A stretch of 64,000 nucleotides of DNA from PKWO01 sp036384915 (GTDB taxonomy: Bacteria > Pseudomonadota > Gammaproteobacteria > Burkholderiales > Burkholderiaceae_D). Positions 15,765-25,128 of this stretch are shown here, piece after piece; positions within the stretch are counted from its first letter, which is position 1, and each line of letters starts with the position of its first letter. The DNA lies in assembly GCA_036384915.1 (NCBI GenBank), contig DASVLJ010000025.1, positions 62,001-126,000 on the forward strand, given 5' to 3'. Position numbers and translations under genes: made by a program. The notes beneath the pieces are model-generated. The model was not told the origin of the DNA. It made no database searches and was given only the letters and a program-made list of their open reading frames with translations.

Positions 15765-18215
15765 TTACGGAGCGATCTGCACGTGGTACATCGGCAGCAC
15801 CGCGACACGGTCTATTCGCGCCGCTTGCGGCTGGCCGGCGAAATCGGGGCGATGCTCGCGCGGCAGGTAGATCGGTGCGTCGGCGCGCAACGGCAGCACG
15901 GTCAGCGTGAGCTTGTCGTCATGCGGCACGTTGGCCAGGGCCACCTGCCAGGACTGGCCGTTGTAGTACCAGTCGTCGATCAGGCGCGTGCCGGCAAAGA
16001 GCCTGCCGATGTCCCCGGTGAAATCGATTTGCAGGATGTCTTCCGGCCCACCGCTCTTGGGCAGGGTGACGGTCCATGCTGCGGCAGCCTTGAATTGTTC
16101 CGGCAAGGGCTGCAGCGCCGCCTGCGCCAAACCGCCGCGCATGATGGGTGCCGCAGGCAGGGCCGGACGTAGCGCGGCGACTTGCGCTTCAGGTTGGCGC
16201 TGGGGCAGGTCGGCGTCGATGGTCTGGAACATGCCGTCTTCCCCGGTGCGCAAGGCTTGCGCGGACTTGGGGTGGGGCAGGGCGGGGTAGACGGCGAAAT
16301 GGAAGTGGTGGTTGCCCGGTGAGCCGGCTTCAATATGTCCGGCGGCGAAGTAGGCCTGCTGTGCCGAGAGCAGCAGGCGGCGTTGTCCGCCCGCTTCTCC
16401 TATGCTTAGTTGCTGCGCCTGTTCGGCGTTCAGCACCAGCAGCGTAAGCTTGGGCTTGCCGGCGCGCGCTATGCTGAGCGCCGCCTGCGTGCCCGGCGCA
16501 TCGACATGGGCCAGCAACGTATCGCCGTTCTGTTCGACGCGGGCCGTGCCGGCATGCAATTGCGGTGCTAGCGAAGCGTCGAAAGCCAGCTCGGCCGGGA
16601 TGCCATGCGCGGCGGCAAACACGTAGACGATGCCATCCTTGCCCGCATTGAGCCGCGCCAGCGGCTGGGCCGTGGCATAGCGCAGGTCGATGCCGTCGAG
16701 ATCGAAGTGATAGGGCCAGATGAAATAGCTGTCGGCCGGGGCGTCGAAGGGCTTGCTGGGGAAGCGCAGCGTTTCCTGCTCCAGCTTGAGGGAGAACTGC
16801 AACGACGTTTGCGGCGCCGTGGCGTATTGCCGCACGTGGTTGTTGAAGAACACGAAGCCGCTATTGCCCTTGGCACGCACCGACCAGCGCGGCGTGGCGA
16901 GGTCGGCCGGGCTGGCCGGGACCTGTTCCGGCTTGCGCACTGTCATCGGTGCCAGGCGGCCGCCGAAATCGTTCAAAAAGTAATGAAAAGGCTTGAGCTT
17001 GCCGAGCACCGGGCGCATCTGCCCGTCCGGCCCGAGCGGCGCCTGGAAGTCGTAGCTGATCTTGGGCACGTCGTTGTAGCCGCCCGAGAGTGTGCTTTCT
17101 TCCAGCGACATGTCGCCCATGGGATTGCGCCCGCCATGGAACATGTAATAACCCATCAGGTTCACACCCGAGCCGAGCTGCACCGGCAGCATGGATGCGA
17201 TGTCGTCGGGCGAGACCAGCGTGCGGCGGCGATACATGGCCGGCAAGCCAGCGCCGTATTCGGCGGCGAGGAAGGGCGTGTCGGCCGCATCGGTCTCGGC
17301 CGTGCCCGGCGCGCTGGCGGCAGTCTGTGCGCCGAGGTCGCCCGAAACGCGGCTGCCGAAGCGGAAGGCATAGGTTTCCTTGGGCGGCAATTCCGTGGTC
17401 GAGGTGCCCCACGGCTCGTCGGGATAGCCGCCGAACATGGGGGCGACTTCGCCGCTCGGGTATACCGTGCCGTCCCAGCCGGTGACGGTGTAGAGCGGAG
17501 CGTCCAGGCCGGCTTTCAAGGCCAGCGCCTTCAAGGTGCGGATATGTTGCGCGCCTTCGTTGGGGCCGTCGAGGTTGTATTCGTTTTCAAGCTGGATGCC
17601 GATCACCGGGCCGCCATCCTTCCACAATTCGCCCTTCACTTGCGCGGCGATCTGGCCGTACAGGCGCGCCACGTGTTCCAGATAGACAGGGTCGTTGCCG
17701 CGTGTGCGCATCTGGTCCACCACCCAGTCGGGCATGCCGCCGTAGCGCACTTCGGCGTGGGCCCAGGGGCCGATGCGCAGTACCACCTTCAAGCCGGCCT
17801 TGTCCGCCAATTGCACGAAGCGGCGCAGATCGCGGTTTTCTTTCCAGTCGAAGCTGCCTTCCTGCGGCTCGTGGTGGCTCCAGATCACGTAGCTGGACAC
17901 CACGTCCACGCCGGCCGACTTCATTTTTTGCAGCTCGGCCAGCCAGTTCGATGCCGGGCTGCGCGAATAATGGAATTCGCCCATCACGGGCAACCAGGGG
18001 GTGCCGTCATGGGTGAGATAGAGGTTGTTGATGCCGAGGGTGCCGCCCTTGGGCGAGGCCGCCGTGCCCATGTGGAAGTAGCCGGTCTTGATCTCGCCGG
18101 CCGACGCGCTGGCGTCGGCGTGCAACACCGTCCCGCTCCAGACGGGCGCGCTTGCGGCAAGCAATAGCGCCACCGGCACCAGCTTGGTGGTCAATCTTCG
18201 CATCACTGTCTCCAT
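15765..18215 (-). CDS. Beta-galactosidase, GH35 (exported)
   Basis: This 816-aa GH35 enzyme removes terminal beta-galactose. A signal peptide precedes VWSG (about residue 27). Family motifs are MGEFHYSR (78-85), VIWSHHEPQEGSFDW (110-124), RIGPWAHAEVRYGG (147-160) and GIQLENEYN with acid/base Glu212. The nucleophile is probably Glu319 (FLAAEYG). Two starts are possible: this ATG with AGGAGG ten bases away, or an ATG four codons on with GGAG at six bases, giving a more usual MRRLTTK signal n-region. In the pathway it would trim imported galacto-oligosaccharides in the periplasm before AraFGH uptake. Confidence 0.9.
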   Translation of the reverse strand: METVMRRLTTKLVPVALLLAASAPVWSGTVLHADASASAGEIKTGYFHMGTAASPKGGTLGINNLYLTHDGTPWLPVMGEFHYSRSPASNWLAELQKMKSAGVDVVSSYVIWSHHEPQEGSFDWKENRDLRRFVQLADKAGLKVVLRIGPWAHAEVRYGGMPDWVVDQMRTRGNDPVYLEHVARLYGQIAAQVKGELWKDGGPVIGIQLENEYNLDGPNEGAQHIRTLKALALKAGLDAPLYTVTGWDGTVYPSGEVAPMFGGYPDEPWGTSTTELPPKETYAFRFGSRVSGDLGAQTAASAPGTAETDAADTPFLAAEYGAGLPAMYRRRTLVSPDDIASMLPVQLGSGVNLMGYYMFHGGRNPMGDMSLEESTLSGGYNDVPKISYDFQAPLGPDGQMRPVLGKLKPFHYFLNDFGGRLAPMTVRKPEQVPASPADLATPRWSVRAKGNSGFVFFNNHVRQYATAPQTSLQFSLKLEQETLRFPSKPFDAPADSYFIWPYHFDLDGIDLRYATAQPLARLNAGKDGIVYVFAAAHGIPAELAFDASLAPQLHAGTARVEQNGDTLLAHVDAPGTQAALSIARAGKPKLTLLVLNAEQAQQLSIGEAGGQRRLLLSAQQAYFAAGHIEAGSPGNHHFHFAVYPALPHPKSAQALRTGEDGMFQTIDADLPQRQPEAQVAALRPALPAAPIMRGGLAQAALQPLPEQFKAAAAWTVTLPKSGGPEDILQIDFTGDIGRLFAGTRLIDDWYYNGQSWQVALANVPHDDKLTLTVLPLRADAPIYLPREHRPDFAGQPQAARIDRVAVLPMYHVQIAP

Positions 18216-18326
18216 TATTTGGAAACCTCCTGGAATCCATGGCGCGGGCCTCTCGCCCCGGCCTTGATCCGCCCGCTACGATCCGCTCGCTGCGATTTTC
18301 AGAGGTTCACACTTCTTTTTTTGGGT

Positions 18327-18947
18327 TTACCACGCGGCGACAAATTGCCGGGCCCGCTCGCGCACCGCCTCTGCCGCCATGCCCGGCGCATACAAGGCCG
18401 AACCGAGCCCGAAGCCGGAAGCGCCGGCCTTACGGTAGTCGTCCATGCGTTCCGGCGTGATGCCGCCCACGGGCAGGAGACGGATATCGCGCGCCACCAC
18501 GGCGCGCATCGCTTTCAGAACAGCGGGCGGCACCAGCTCGGCCGGGAAAATCTTCACCGCCTCGGCGCCGGCCGCGAGTGCCGCAAAGACTTCGGTCGGC
18601 GTCGCCGCACCGGGGATGCAGACCATGCCGTTTTCCTTGGCATAGGAAATCACGTCGGTGTCGGCATGCGGCATCACGATCAGGCGCGCGCCGGTGTCCT
18701 TCACCGCCGTCACGTCGAAGCGGCTCATGACGGTGCCGGCGCCGACCACGGCATCGGCGGGCAGGCTTTGCGCCAGGCGCGCGATCGAATCGAGAGCATC
18801 GGGCGAGTTGAGCGGCACCTCGATCAGGCGGAAGCCTTCTTCATACAACGCGGCGGCAACGTCTTCCACTTCCGGCGGTGTTACGCCGCGCAGAATGGCT
18901 ACCAGCGGCAAGGCGTCGAATGCGGCATCGAATTCGGGATAGTTCAT
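18327..18947 (-). CDS. dgoA: 2-dehydro-3-deoxy-6-phosphogalactonate aldolase
   Basis: This 206-aa class I aldolase splits KDPGal into pyruvate and glyceraldehyde-3-phosphate in the cytoplasm. It has Arg20 (AILRG), general base Glu43 (LIEVPLNSPD), GAGTV, and the Schiff-base lysine Lys132 in AVKIFPAE, followed by PVGGI and GSALY. This spacing fits DgoA rather than the longer KDPG aldolase Eda. The ATG overlaps the dgoK stop codon (ATGA), so the two genes are translationally coupled. A longer open frame upstream lies within dgoK and is not used. Confidence 0.92.
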   Translation of the reverse strand: MNYPEFDAAFDALPLVAILRGVTPPEVEDVAAALYEEGFRLIEVPLNSPDALDSIARLAQSLPADAVVGAGTVMSRFDVTAVKDTGARLIVMPHADTDVISYAKENGMVCIPGAATPTEVFAALAAGAEAVKIFPAELVPPAVLKAMRAVVARDIRLLPVGGITPERMDDYRKAGASGFGLGSALYAPGMAAEAVRERARQFVAAW

Positions 18948-19924
18948 GTTGCGGACTCCGTGCGGCCGAGAAGGCCGGCCTTGTGCGCCAGCGACCACAG
19001 GCCGGCCGGTGCGGTATTGGGGAGAAGCAGATCAGCGTGCATGCCGAAGCGTTCCAGTGCGCGCGAATAGCGCCGGCACAGTTCCGGTTCGCCGATCAGC
19101 ACCAGGGGCGCAACGGCCAAGCCGGCAGCGTCGCGCCAGGCAAGGCCGGCTTCGATCTCATGGCCGATCAGCATGCCGGAGAGATAGTCGGCCGCCGCCT
19201 CTCCGCGCATGCGGCCAGTCAGCGGCAAGGTGCGCGCGGTAAACAATTGATGGGTCAAACCGGGTGCTTTCGTATCGCGTGCCGCGTCGACACCGGCGGC
19301 GAAGGCTTGCATATCGTGCATATCGCCGCCGTCCCTCGGCGTCGCCATCAAGCGGCCCAGTACCGAATGCGTGCGCAGCACGGCAAACAGCTCGCCCGTC
19401 ATGTGGGTGGCGAAACCTTCGATGCGTCCGCGCCGCACGCCGGCCCATTTCGAGTGCGTGCCCGGCATGACGATGCAGGCGCGATCGGCCAGTGCGGGAT
19501 TGGCCTGCAGGGCGCCCGCGATCTGCGTCTCTTCGCCGCGCATCACGTCGGGAGCCCCATCGTGCGGCGCATGCAGCAGGCCCGGCACGATGCGCAAGCC
19601 GGTCTCGTCTAGGGGCGACAGGCGGAACGCCAATTCAGAGACATGAATGGGGCAGGACGCATACGGCACTTCGCGCCAGCCGTGCTGGCTGCCGACCATG
19701 CCGCAGGCGACGATGGGCAACTCCGCGCGCGCAGCGATCCAGTCGCCCGCCACTTCCTGCAACGCCGCTTCGAAGGCGGCGTTGCCCTTCAAGGTGGAAG
19801 CCCCGGCTGCGGAACTGCGCGTGGCCAGCGTCGAGCCGCTGCCGTCGATCAGGAAGGCGCGCAAGCCGCTGCTGCCCCAATCGATACCGATCAGCGCCGC
19901 GATGGGCAAGGCTTGTTCGGTCAT
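18944..19924 (-). CDS. dgoK: 2-dehydro-3-deoxygalactonokinase
   Basis: This 326-aa sugar-acid kinase of the DgoK family phosphorylates 2-keto-3-deoxygalactonate with ATP. The N-terminal phosphate-binding loop IGIDWGSSGLRAFLID, ACGMVGSQHGW and MPGTHSKW are typical. It starts two bases after the dgoD stop with no good Shine-Dalgarno sequence and ends overlapping dgoA, so dgoD-dgoK-dgoA form one coupled unit. A longer frame reaching back into dgoD is open but unsupported. Confidence 0.92.
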   Translation of the reverse strand: MTEQALPIAALIGIDWGSSGLRAFLIDGSGSTLATRSSAAGASTLKGNAAFEAALQEVAGDWIAARAELPIVACGMVGSQHGWREVPYASCPIHVSELAFRLSPLDETGLRIVPGLLHAPHDGAPDVMRGEETQIAGALQANPALADRACIVMPGTHSKWAGVRRGRIEGFATHMTGELFAVLRTHSVLGRLMATPRDGGDMHDMQAFAAGVDAARDTKAPGLTHQLFTARTLPLTGRMRGEAAADYLSGMLIGHEIEAGLAWRDAAGLAVAPLVLIGEPELCRRYSRALERFGMHADLLLPNTAPAGLWSLAHKAGLLGRTESAT

Positions 19925-19926
19925 GC

Positions 19927-21075
19927 TTACCACTCGGCGACGCTGCCGTCGGCATGGCGCCACAGGGGGTTGCTCCAATCGGGAGCGCTCTTGCTCGCTT
20001 CGATCACGCGCGCCTCGTCGATTTCCACGCCCAGGCCCGGCTTGACCGGCGGTGCAATATAGCCATCCACGATCTTGAAGTCTTCGCGGTTTTGCACGTA
20101 ATCGAGCAATTCGGCGCCCTTGTTGTAATGGATGCCCATGCTCTGTTCCTGCAGCACCGCATTGTGCGAAACGAAATCCACGTGCAGGCAAGCCGCTAGT
20201 GCCACGGGCCCGAGCGGGCAGTGCGGCGCCAGCGCCACGTCATAAGCCTCGGCCATGGCGGCGATCTTGTAGCATTCGCTGATGCCGCCTGCGTGCGACA
20301 AGTCGGGCTGGATGATGGAAATGCCGCCGGCCTGGAACACGTGTTTGAAATCGAAACGCGAGTACATGCGCTCGCCGGCTGCGATCGGGATCGAAGTCGA
20401 TTCGGCCAGGCGCGGATAGTATTCGGCCTGCTCGGCCAGCACCGGCTCTTCGACGAACAGCGGGCGGTAGGGCTCAAGCTCGCGCAAGAGCACGCGTGCC
20501 ATCGGCGCTGCCACGCGGCCATGGAAATCGATGCCGAACTCGATTTCGGTGCCGAACGCGGCACGGATCTCGGCGATGCGCGACACCGCGGCATCGATAT
20601 CCTTGCTGCCGGTGACGATGCCAAGCTCTTCGGTGCCGTTCATCTTGAAGGTATCGAAGCCCGCCTCGCGCAGCTTCTTCATGTCGGCGATGATGTCAGC
20701 TGGGCGGTCGCCGCCGACCCAGCTATAGGTCTTCATCCGGTCGCGCACCAGGCCGCCCAGCAGTTGATAGACCGGCACGCCGAGCGCTTTGCCCTTGATA
20801 TCCCACAGCGCCTGGTCAATGCCGGCGATCGCGCTCATCAGGATCGGGCCGCCGCGGTAAAATCCGCCGCGGTACATCACTTGCCACAGATCGGCAATGC
20901 GCATCGGGTCTTGCCCGACAAGATAGTGCGAGAGTTCGGCCACGGCCGTTTCCACGGTGCGTGCCTTGCCTTCGATGACCGGCTCGCCCCAGCCAACGAC
21001 GCCTTCATCGGTCTCGATCTTGAGGAACATCCAGCGCGGCGGAACGCGATACGTGGTCAGCTTGGTGATTTTCAT
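19927..21075 (-). CDS. dgoD: D-galactonate dehydratase
   Basis: This 382-aa enolase-superfamily enzyme dehydrates D-galactonate to 2-keto-3-deoxygalactonate. The Mg ligands and catalytic residues fall where they do in E. coli DgoD: Asp183 and His185 (GIDFHGR), Glu209 (FVEEP), Glu235 (AAGERMYSR) and His285 (APHCPLGP). The opening MKITKLTTYRVPPRWMFLKI is also DgoD-like. It heads the dgoD-K-A-GH35 run on the minus strand, with an AT-richer promoter region upstream holding the TTTGGAATATC motif. The ribosome-binding site is weak. Confidence 0.95.
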   Translation of the reverse strand: MKITKLTTYRVPPRWMFLKIETDEGVVGWGEPVIEGKARTVETAVAELSHYLVGQDPMRIADLWQVMYRGGFYRGGPILMSAIAGIDQALWDIKGKALGVPVYQLLGGLVRDRMKTYSWVGGDRPADIIADMKKLREAGFDTFKMNGTEELGIVTGSKDIDAAVSRIAEIRAAFGTEIEFGIDFHGRVAAPMARVLLRELEPYRPLFVEEPVLAEQAEYYPRLAESTSIPIAAGERMYSRFDFKHVFQAGGISIIQPDLSHAGGISECYKIAAMAEAYDVALAPHCPLGPVALAACLHVDFVSHNAVLQEQSMGIHYNKGAELLDYVQNREDFKIVDGYIAPPVKPGLGVEIDEARVIEASKSAPDWSNPLWRHADGSVAEW

Positions 21076-21164
21076 GGGGTCGCAATATTTGTCGGGAAAC
21101 AGGCGACAGCATAAGCGGGGGAGCTAGACTGGAAATATGAATAATTTTGCTTGATGTATATTGA

Positions 21165-21175
21165 TTTGGAATATC
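21165..21175 (+). promoter_or_regulatory. Shared TTTGGNATATC motif upstream of dgoD
   Basis: TTTGGAATATC lies 90 bp before the dgoD start in an AT-rich stretch and matches the motif upstream of the TonB receptor. By position it would suit LysR-type activation of dgoD. The adjoining ATGAATAATTTTGCTTGATG could hold more of the site. Confidence 0.4.
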
Positions 21176-21248
21176 GTGACCGCTCGAAGGCTTAAGCGTT
21201 AGATTGTTTTAATAATTGCAACGAAATTTCCGAATCAGGATCGACCCC

Positions 21249-21884
21249 ATGGCAAATGATGAGATAAGAGAGAGTTATGACAGGATCGCCGCCGCCTATG
21301 GCGATCACTTCGCCGGCGAGCTGCAACACAAGCCGCGCGACCGTGAACTGCTGAGCCGCTTTGCCGGCTCCGTGCGTGGCCAAGGCAAGGTGGCGGAGCT
21401 GGGCTGCGGTCCGGGCCATATCGCGCGCTACCTGCTTGAGGCCGGCGTGAACGACATCTTCGGCCTCGACCTTTCGCCGGCCATGGTCGAAGAAGCGCGC
21501 CGGCGCAATCCCGGCATCGCCTTCGAAACCGGCGACATGCTCGCTTTGCAACTGGATGATGCCAGCCTGGCCGGCATCGTTGCCATGTACGCCATCGTCA
21601 ACATTGCGCGCGAGTCCCTGCCGGCCGCGTTCGCCGAGATGTGGCGCGTGCTGCAGCCGGGCGGGCGCCTGCTCCTGTCCTTCCACATCGGCGATGAAAC
21701 GGTGCATCGCGAGGAATTGTTCGGCGAGGCGGTGGCACTGGATTTTCATTTTTTGCAACCGGACGACATCGCCGCCCAATTGCGCCATGCCGGATTCGAG
21801 ATCGAAGAGATCGTCGAACGTGAGCCTTATCCCGAGGTGGAATATCCGAGCCGGCGCGCCTATCTATTCGCTGCCAGGCATTGA
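21249..21884 (+). CDS. Class I SAM-dependent methyltransferase
   Basis: This 211-aa protein has a Rossmann-type methyltransferase core with motif I VAELGCGPGHIARYL, then GLDLSPAMVEEAR and FETGDMLALQLDDASLAGI, and the late motif LQPGGRLLLSFH (Methyltransf_11/25 type). The ATG follows AGGA at eight bases; a longer frame upstream lacks a ribosome-binding site. It diverges from dgoD, but nothing links it to galactose use. The substrate is not predictable. Confidence 0.8.
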   Translation: MANDEIRESYDRIAAAYGDHFAGELQHKPRDRELLSRFAGSVRGQGKVAELGCGPGHIARYLLEAGVNDIFGLDLSPAMVEEARRRNPGIAFETGDMLALQLDDASLAGIVAMYAIVNIARESLPAAFAEMWRVLQPGGRLLLSFHIGDETVHREELFGEAVALDFHFLQPDDIAAQLRHAGFEIEEIVEREPYPEVEYPSRRAYLFAARH

Positions 21885-22349
21885 GCCTGGAAACGGCAGT
21901 TGACCGTTCATTGATATCTGCGAAGCCATGTGAGCATTGCCTTTCCCTCTTTCCGCGTGCGTCACCGATTGGTTGAGAGCGCTGCAGCTCAGAGGTCCGG
22001 AAAACTGCACACTCGCGTCCGTCCGACTGTCGTCTCCAGGTTGAAGGTTTGGCATGGCCGACACACTCCTTGACATTTGTGCCGCCACGTTCGCATTGAC
22101 AAGCCCTGCGTTGCGAGCTAACCTTCATATTGAGGTCGATGATGTCGTGCGGCCTCATCCGATGCCCCCGTCCCCGTCATCGGATCGTTGAAGCTGAAGC
22201 AGTCAAGCTGGAAGTCGACCTTCCTGTGTTTCAGCACCAGTACGGCCCAATCCCGCCGCTTTTCACTCCGTGCCCTGCGCTTGCGCGCCAGCCGTTTTGC
22301 CGGCTGCTTCCGCCCGCGCTCCGGCCATACCGCCATGCGGAGACATGCA
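21885..22349. other. Intergenic stretch without a recognised gene
   Basis: Open frames here are short, overlap each other and lack ribosome-binding sites or family motifs. I see no tRNA, terminator or repeat that I can support. A GGAG just before 22350 belongs to the next gene. Confidence 0.5.
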
Positions 22350-22697
22350 ATGAGAGTGTTTGAATATCTGACCAAGCTGCGGGACATCGAAAAGACCTGC
22401 TTCCCCAACACCCAGTCGCTGGCCGAGCGCGACATCTGTCTCACTATCGGCCTGCACAACGAGCGCGGCGCCAGCATCACGCTGAAAGACCTCAAGGCCT
22501 ACGGCATCGCCTCGCACGCGACCATAGAGCGCGCCATGGGCCGCCTGATCGCCGAAGGCACGGTGCGCCAAACCGTCTCGCGGCGCGACGGCCGGCGCCG
22601 CGAATTGAAGCTTGACGCGGCAGCGGCGCGCAAGCTGGGGCGCTACCACACCGCTTTGCAGAAATCGTTCGACAGCTACCAGAGTGAGACCGACTGA
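22350..22697 (+). CDS. Small MarR-type winged-helix regulator
   Basis: This 115-aa protein looks like a minimal winged helix. Helices over residues 1-45 are followed by ITLKDLKAYGIASHATIERAMGRLIAEGTVRQTVSRRDGRRRELKL cut here to its role as HTH and beta-wing, then a C-terminal helix. GGAG precedes the ATG by seven bases. The frame is open 54 codons upstream but that part is arginine-rich shadow sequence. It stands alone between an empty stretch and a membrane protein, so its targets cannot be guessed. Confidence 0.7.
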   Translation: MRVFEYLTKLRDIEKTCFPNTQSLAERDICLTIGLHNERGASITLKDLKAYGIASHATIERAMGRLIAEGTVRQTVSRRDGRRRELKLDAAAARKLGRYHTALQKSFDSYQSETD

Positions 22698-22863
22698 GCG
22701 GAATCGGCCGGGGTGAATCGATTATCGGGGGGAGGTGCGCACGCGCGGCGGCTGGAGAGTCGCCGCCGCGCGGATGCGTTTTTGCTGGTCGAAGCGGACA
22801 AGGAGAAATTCGGTCCCGCATGCCGGCGCTACGGAGTACGTCTGAGCGCCGCCAGAGGTTGCG

Positions 22864-23439
22864 TCAAGCGCGACGCAAAGCCACAATCGCCTCCATCAAA
22901 CGTTGCCAATGCTTGCGCCATTGGATGCGCGGCTGCTTCCAGACCGGCGAGCGCGTTGAGGAATAGCGCCATAAGGCATATAGGGCAGGCAGGCGCATCA
23001 GATAGACCAGACACAGCGAGGCAATCTGTGAAGCAGGGATGCTTACATCGTGGCTGCTTGCGTAGAAGACGCTCAATGCGGGCTGGTAGACGCTTACAAT
23101 CAGCCAGACAATCGCCACCATACCCCACACGAAGGAATGTAGCAGGCGAATCCTGCGCAAGTAGCAGAACATCCCAGCCAGGGACAATAATTGGACCAGT
23201 TCCATCAATGCGGCCTGGTTTACCGAGAAATCCCAATGTCCGTAACCCAGCGCCGAACGCGCAAAAAAACGCAGGCTCAAGAAGGTCAGGTACAAGTACC
23301 CACAGAAGTATAGCCACCACAAAACCGAAGCAGCGCGCGAGCGCTCTTTCGTCGGCCTATCGGCAGGCGACGCAACCGGCTTGCGAACTTCTTCCAGCGG
23401 TTCGGGCGGGGCGTAGGGGTTGAGGTTGTTATCGGTCAT
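22864..23439 (-). CDS. Small four-helix membrane protein of unknown function
   Basis: This 191-aa protein starts MTDNNLNPYAPPEP; the NPYAPP opening is frequent in uncharacterised proteobacterial membrane proteins. Four hydrophobic segments are visible at about 40-60, 75-95, 105-125 and 140-160, with a basic C-terminal tail. It is monocistronic. No enzymatic motif is seen, so I name no function. Confidence 0.7.
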   Translation of the reverse strand: MTDNNLNPYAPPEPLEEVRKPVASPADRPTKERSRAASVLWWLYFCGYLYLTFLSLRFFARSALGYGHWDFSVNQAALMELVQLLSLAGMFCYLRRIRLLHSFVWGMVAIVWLIVSVYQPALSVFYASSHDVSIPASQIASLCLVYLMRLPALYALWRYSSTRSPVWKQPRIQWRKHWQRLMEAIVALRRA

Positions 23440-23863
23440 GGTGTGTCCGGCAGGGTGGTTTCTTGCGCCATCTTAGCGCATGCTCTGCAAAGCGCAAATT
23501 TCGCCAAGTTTGAGCTGAGCCTGCATCCGAAGAAAATTTGTGTCCGATCCGATTCGGACGCTATGTAGTTCAGCGGAAAAAGGAGCCCGGATCGGGAAAA
23601 CCGGAAATGTTCGACTTCTTTGGCTTAACTCGCCACTGCCATCAAACGCGTCGAACTTCGTCGCCGCAAATGCGATACCTTGGGATGGCAAGGGTACGGG
23701 TTACGACGCAAAGTGCAGGCATATTGCGGGCATATGTCGGCTACTTTGCAGTGCCGGGAAACCCGCAACGGCTGGCCGATCAGCGGTGCGAAGCATGGCG
23801 CTCTTGGCGGCTGTGCCACAAGGCTGCACCGTATGCTCGCTTCGAACATACGGCCATTTCCGC
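23440..23863. other. Intergenic stretch without a supported gene
   Basis: A 72-codon frame on the minus strand (23473-23691) has no recognisable motif and an unclear start, and is left out. An imperfect inverted repeat with arms GCAAAGT/ACTTTGC spans about 23719-23760. Base composition is more even than the neighbours, so this may be decayed sequence. Confidence 0.4.
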
Positions 23864-24883
23864 TCAATGCTTTGCGTGCGCCATCGAGTAATCGACCAAA
23901 ATCCGCATCAAATCGCCCGCTTCCGCCTGCGGCACCTTGCCCAGGTATTCGTGGACCAGCTTTTCGCCAGTGATGTCGAGAAAGCGCCGCACGTAGGGAT
24001 TCACGTTGGCGATCTGCATATTGTGCGCGGCAAGCCTGGCTTCGAATTCGCCATCCTTGGCACGGCTCCACTGCCAGCCGCGCTCCTCAGCGCGGGCGGC
24101 ATCCTGCACGAGCGTCTTTTGCATCTCCGGCTTGAGAGCGGCGAAGGCCGCCTTGTTGATGAAGACAATGTTCTTGGGAATCCAGGCATTGACCTTGTAG
24201 TAGTACCTCATGCCGTTCCAGGCATGGGTCTCGATCCCGGTGAGGTTCGAAGTCAGCATTATGTCGATCTTTTTGTCGGCGATGGCCTGGCCCAGGTCCA
24301 CCATCTGTATCGTCACCGAGCCGACTCCCATCAATTGCGCCAGCCGCTCCGTCGAAGGACCGTAGTCGCGCATGCGCAGGCCGTGGAAATCGGCCGGTGT
24401 ATCGATCGGCCTGTCGGCATACAGGTTTTGCGGCGGCCAAGGGGTGGCGTAGAGCAGCAGCAAGCCGCGCGCGTCGAGCGCCTTTTCCACCGCCGGGCGC
24501 GACAGGCGCCATAGCGTCTGGGCGTCGTCGTATCCGCCGACGAAGAAGGGCAGCGAATCCAGCCCGAAGGCTACGTCCTCCTGCGACAGGTTGGACATGA
24601 TGATCTCGCCGAGCTGCGCAGGCTTGCCGTCCTTGACGCCGCCGAAGATCGCGGCGGGTTTCAGCAGCGAGCCCGACGGGTGAACCGCGATATCGAGCGC
24701 GCCGCCGGTGTCGCTTTTCACATCGGCGGCGAACTGGATGGTGTTTTGCGTCTGGAAGGTTTCCGCCGAATAGGCCGAGGCCAATTCCAGTCTGACGGCC
24801 TGGCCGAAGGAGCAGGACGGCAGCAAGGTTGCGGCGAATGCGACGGTGCGGACGATACGTGTGATGACGGACAGATAACGCAT
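23864..24883 (-). CDS. TRAP transporter solute-binding protein (DctP family)
   Basis: This 339-aa periplasmic binding protein has a signal peptide (CSFGQA). DctP-family features include FAADVKSDTGGALDIAVHPSGSL, the hinge region, YYYKVNAWIPKNIVFINKAAF near the ligand-gating Arg segment, and a helical C-terminus. It would capture an organic acid for a TRAP transporter, yet no DctQ/DctM membrane subunits are next to it, so it is an orphan. The start is set by GGGGGA seven bases before the ATG. It diverges from the HyuA-HyuB fusion, so a carboxylate such as 5-oxoproline is possible (inference). Confidence 0.85.
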   Translation of the reverse strand: MRYLSVITRIVRTVAFAATLLPSCSFGQAVRLELASAYSAETFQTQNTIQFAADVKSDTGGALDIAVHPSGSLLKPAAIFGGVKDGKPAQLGEIIMSNLSQEDVAFGLDSLPFFVGGYDDAQTLWRLSRPAVEKALDARGLLLLYATPWPPQNLYADRPIDTPADFHGLRMRDYGPSTERLAQLMGVGSVTIQMVDLGQAIADKKIDIMLTSNLTGIETHAWNGMRYYYKVNAWIPKNIVFINKAAFAALKPEMQKTLVQDAARAEERGWQWSRAKDGEFEARLAAHNMQIANVNPYVRRFLDITGEKLVHEYLGKVPQAEAGDLMRILVDYSMAHAKH

Positions 24884-24950
24884 GGTGATTCCCCCTGGTG
24901 AGTTGAACAACGGCGGCAAGGTCTCCGACGATTTTTAATAAACACAGAAC

Positions 24951-24967
24951 GTATATAATTTCTATAC
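24951..24967. promoter_or_regulatory. Inverted repeat in the TRAP/hyuAB divergent promoter
   Basis: GTATA-N7-TATAC is a 17-bp inverted repeat containing TATAAT, in the AT-rich gap between the two divergent genes. It is a plausible operator with built-in -10. The MarR-like gene downstream of hyuAB is a candidate binder, but this is only proximity. Confidence 0.4.
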
Positions 24968-25128
24968 AAAACATCATAGACTTTAAAATCAATTGCGCTA
25001 CAATGTGCTTACACAATATTTTTTTATCTGCCCCGGCCAGCTTTGCTGCCGACCGGGCGAGCGGCCGAATGCCGGCGCCGCGAAAGAAAGTGCGCCGATT
25101 TATGATGTGAGAGAGAAAGGGCAGGAAG

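Noticed and set aside
23473..23691. A 72-codon minus-strand frame in the gap before the TRAP gene
   Set aside because: It has no recognisable motif, weak start and no operon partner.
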